DNA from: an uncultured Candidatus Saccharibacteria bacterium
Lineage (GTDB): Bacteria; Patescibacteria; Saccharimonadia; Saccharimonadales; JACDBH01
Assembly (NCBI GenBank): GCA_946479835.1
Contig: CAMLHD010000012.1
Coordinates: forward strand, 1 to 20,485
Direction: 5' to 3'
Length of the DNA stretch: 20,485 bases
The stretch's first letter is position 1. Every line of letters begins with the position of its first letter. Made by a program: the position numbers and the translations under genes. The notes under the pieces are model-generated. The model was not told the DNA's origin. It searched no databases and saw only the letters and a program-made list of their open reading frames with translations. This document shows positions 19,798 to 20,485 of this stretch, in pieces.

Positions 19798-20343
19798 GTG
19801 CCTTCGAACATGACCCCACCAACCCTTGAAACCCTTTCAGTCTTCATCCCCAGGCAACTGGTTCGCAAGGACACAGCCCTGACCGAAGAGCAGTTGCGCG
19901 AGATTCTCGCGTTGTACGTCACCGCCCTCCAGGACCGGTTCCCCAAGGACCTGCCCCCCGAGTACCAGTGGCGCATGAATGCCGGCCAGGACGCAAAGTG
20001 CCTGCGCTGGAACATCAACTGGCTCTACCAGTGGACCCTTGTCTTCGCCGCCTCTGACGCGCTTGAGCTGGCCCTCTTCCTCGAGGACTTCTTTCGGGGA
20101 ACCAGCCATCTTGACTGCGATCCGAGCGTGCCGAACGACATCGCACTCGACACCGCCATCTTCGTGAACGCCAGGGGGCTTACGAGCAACCTGATCTACG
20201 AACAGGGCGATGACCGAGCGGAGCTCGACTGGAACAAGGACGTCTGCGCCATCAAGCGGCAACTCCACAAGCTGAAGAGGCTCATGGAGGTTCGCTGCGG
20301 GATGTACGTGTCGTTAACCCAGTCTGCTCGTCCAGCAGAGTGA
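19798..20343 (+). CDS. Orphan soluble protein of unknown function, G+C-rich
   Basis: I chose the GTG at 19798 (181 residues, starting with PSNMTPPTLETLSVF): GGAG lies 5 bases upstream. A TTG 57 bases earlier would fall inside the three-way junction, and the ATG at 19810 has no good site. The protein has no signal peptide or membrane helix. It is helical in the first half (LTEEQLREILALYVTALQDR), has many tryptophans in one patch (QWRMNAGQDAKCLRWNINW), an acidic aliphatic helix (SDALELALFLEDFF) and a basic C-terminal helix (CAIKRQLHKLKRLMEVRC). No family is recognised. Base use differs from its neighbours: 112 of 180 bases in 19861-20040 are G or C, and codons favour C or G at position three. 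Transfer from elsewhere is likely. It is preceded by a structured leader and followed by three hairpins. Confidence 0.75.
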   Translation: MPSNMTPPTLETLSVFIPRQLVRKDTALTEEQLREILALYVTALQDRFPKDLPPEYQWRMNAGQDAKCLRWNINWLYQWTLVFAASDALELALFLEDFFRGTSHLDCDPSVPNDIALDTAIFVNARGLTSNLIYEQGDDRAELDWNKDVCAIKRQLHKLKRLMEVRCGMYVSLTQSARPAE

Positions 20344-20347
20344 GCGT

Positions 20348-20379
20348 CAGAGGTCGCGGTTTTTTATCCGCGACCTCTG
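20348..20379 (+). terminator. 12-bp hairpin right after the orphan gene
   Basis: CAGAGGTCGCGG (20348-20359) pairs perfectly with CCGCGACCTCTG (20368-20379). It starts 4 bases after the stop codon. The T run is in the loop (TTTTTTAT), not after the stem, so it is not a standard intrinsic terminator; RNA stabilisation or processing is as likely. Confidence 0.6.
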
Positions 20380-20382
20380 CAC

Positions 20383-20416
20383 GTCGGCCCTTAAGCCGAC
20401 TTTACCCTGTAAGGGT
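20383..20416 (+). other. Two further hairpins after the orphan gene
   Basis: GTCGGC (20383-20388) pairs with GCCGAC (20395-20400), loop CCTTAA, followed by TTT. Then ACCCT (20404-20408) pairs with AGGGT (20412-20416), loop GTA. The rest of the window to 20485 holds no gene that I can support, although two frames stay open to the edge. Confidence 0.5.
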
Positions 20417-20485
20417 GAAGCTTGAGTCATATCCGAATCCCATTTTGCGGACAACAACCACGGGCGATTTCCAACACCCAGCGCC

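Noticed and set aside
19741..20343. Longer version of the orphan gene from a TTG
   Set aside because: The TTG lies inside the three-way junction and lacks a ribosome site; the GTG at 19798 has GGAG at 5 bases.

Overview
Most likely this is a chromosomal piece of a Candidate Phyla Radiation (Patescibacteria) bacterium. Candidatus Saccharibacteria is my best guess, by recollection of gene style and not by any search. The genes are compact and often overlap. LigA and UvrC have the reduced or altered look I associate with that group. The genetic code is standard: several genes end in TGA and no long gene reads through TGA, which argues against the UGA-glycine code of SR1/Gracilibacteria. Shine-Dalgarno sites are classical in places, for example AAGGAGG before the slipin gene.

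Layout. The left edge (1-918, minus strand) has an alpha/beta hydrolase overlapping the start of a gene that runs off the window. A tRNA-Ala on the plus strand (1030-1106) ends in a hairpin terminator that abuts the next block. Positions 1134-6307 (minus) look like one operon: lemA, htpX, a six-helix membrane protein, ligA and an unknown protein, several of them overlapping or nearly touching. tRNA-Leu(UAA) and tRNA-Cys(GCA) lie upstream of it. Positions 6609-9255 (minus) are accessory: a secreted DUF4038-type glycoside hydrolase, a RibD/DHFR-like reductase and a DUF1428 protein. A 427-base gap then holds a perfect 15-bp inverted repeat and, further right, a CIRCE operator driving a small heat-shock protein (plus strand).

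Positions 10227-14138 mix tRNAs (Gly, Phe, Val, Leu(GAG), Leu(CAG)) with a coiled-coil protein, a slipin/SPFH protein, a small membrane protein and a GlcD-like FAD oxidase. Positions 14157-19340 (minus) are a second gene string: uvrC, an M24 aminopeptidase, a PF04020-type four-helix protein, secG and a membrane-anchored peptide-binding protein. It covers repair, peptide turnover and secretion; the aminopeptidase seems to have its own promoter.

The right end (19396-20485, plus strand) is unlike the rest. A promoter leads into a leader of about 370 bases with several hairpins, a three-codon reading frame closed by tandem stops, and a three-way RNA junction. It is followed by an orphan gene of clearly higher G+C and then three hairpins in a row. 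I recognise neither the RNA nor the protein, and this is my best candidate for an undescribed element. Two tRNAs (Gly and Cys) also have paired substitutions at the D-loop/T-loop contact, and LigA has lost all four zinc-finger cysteines.
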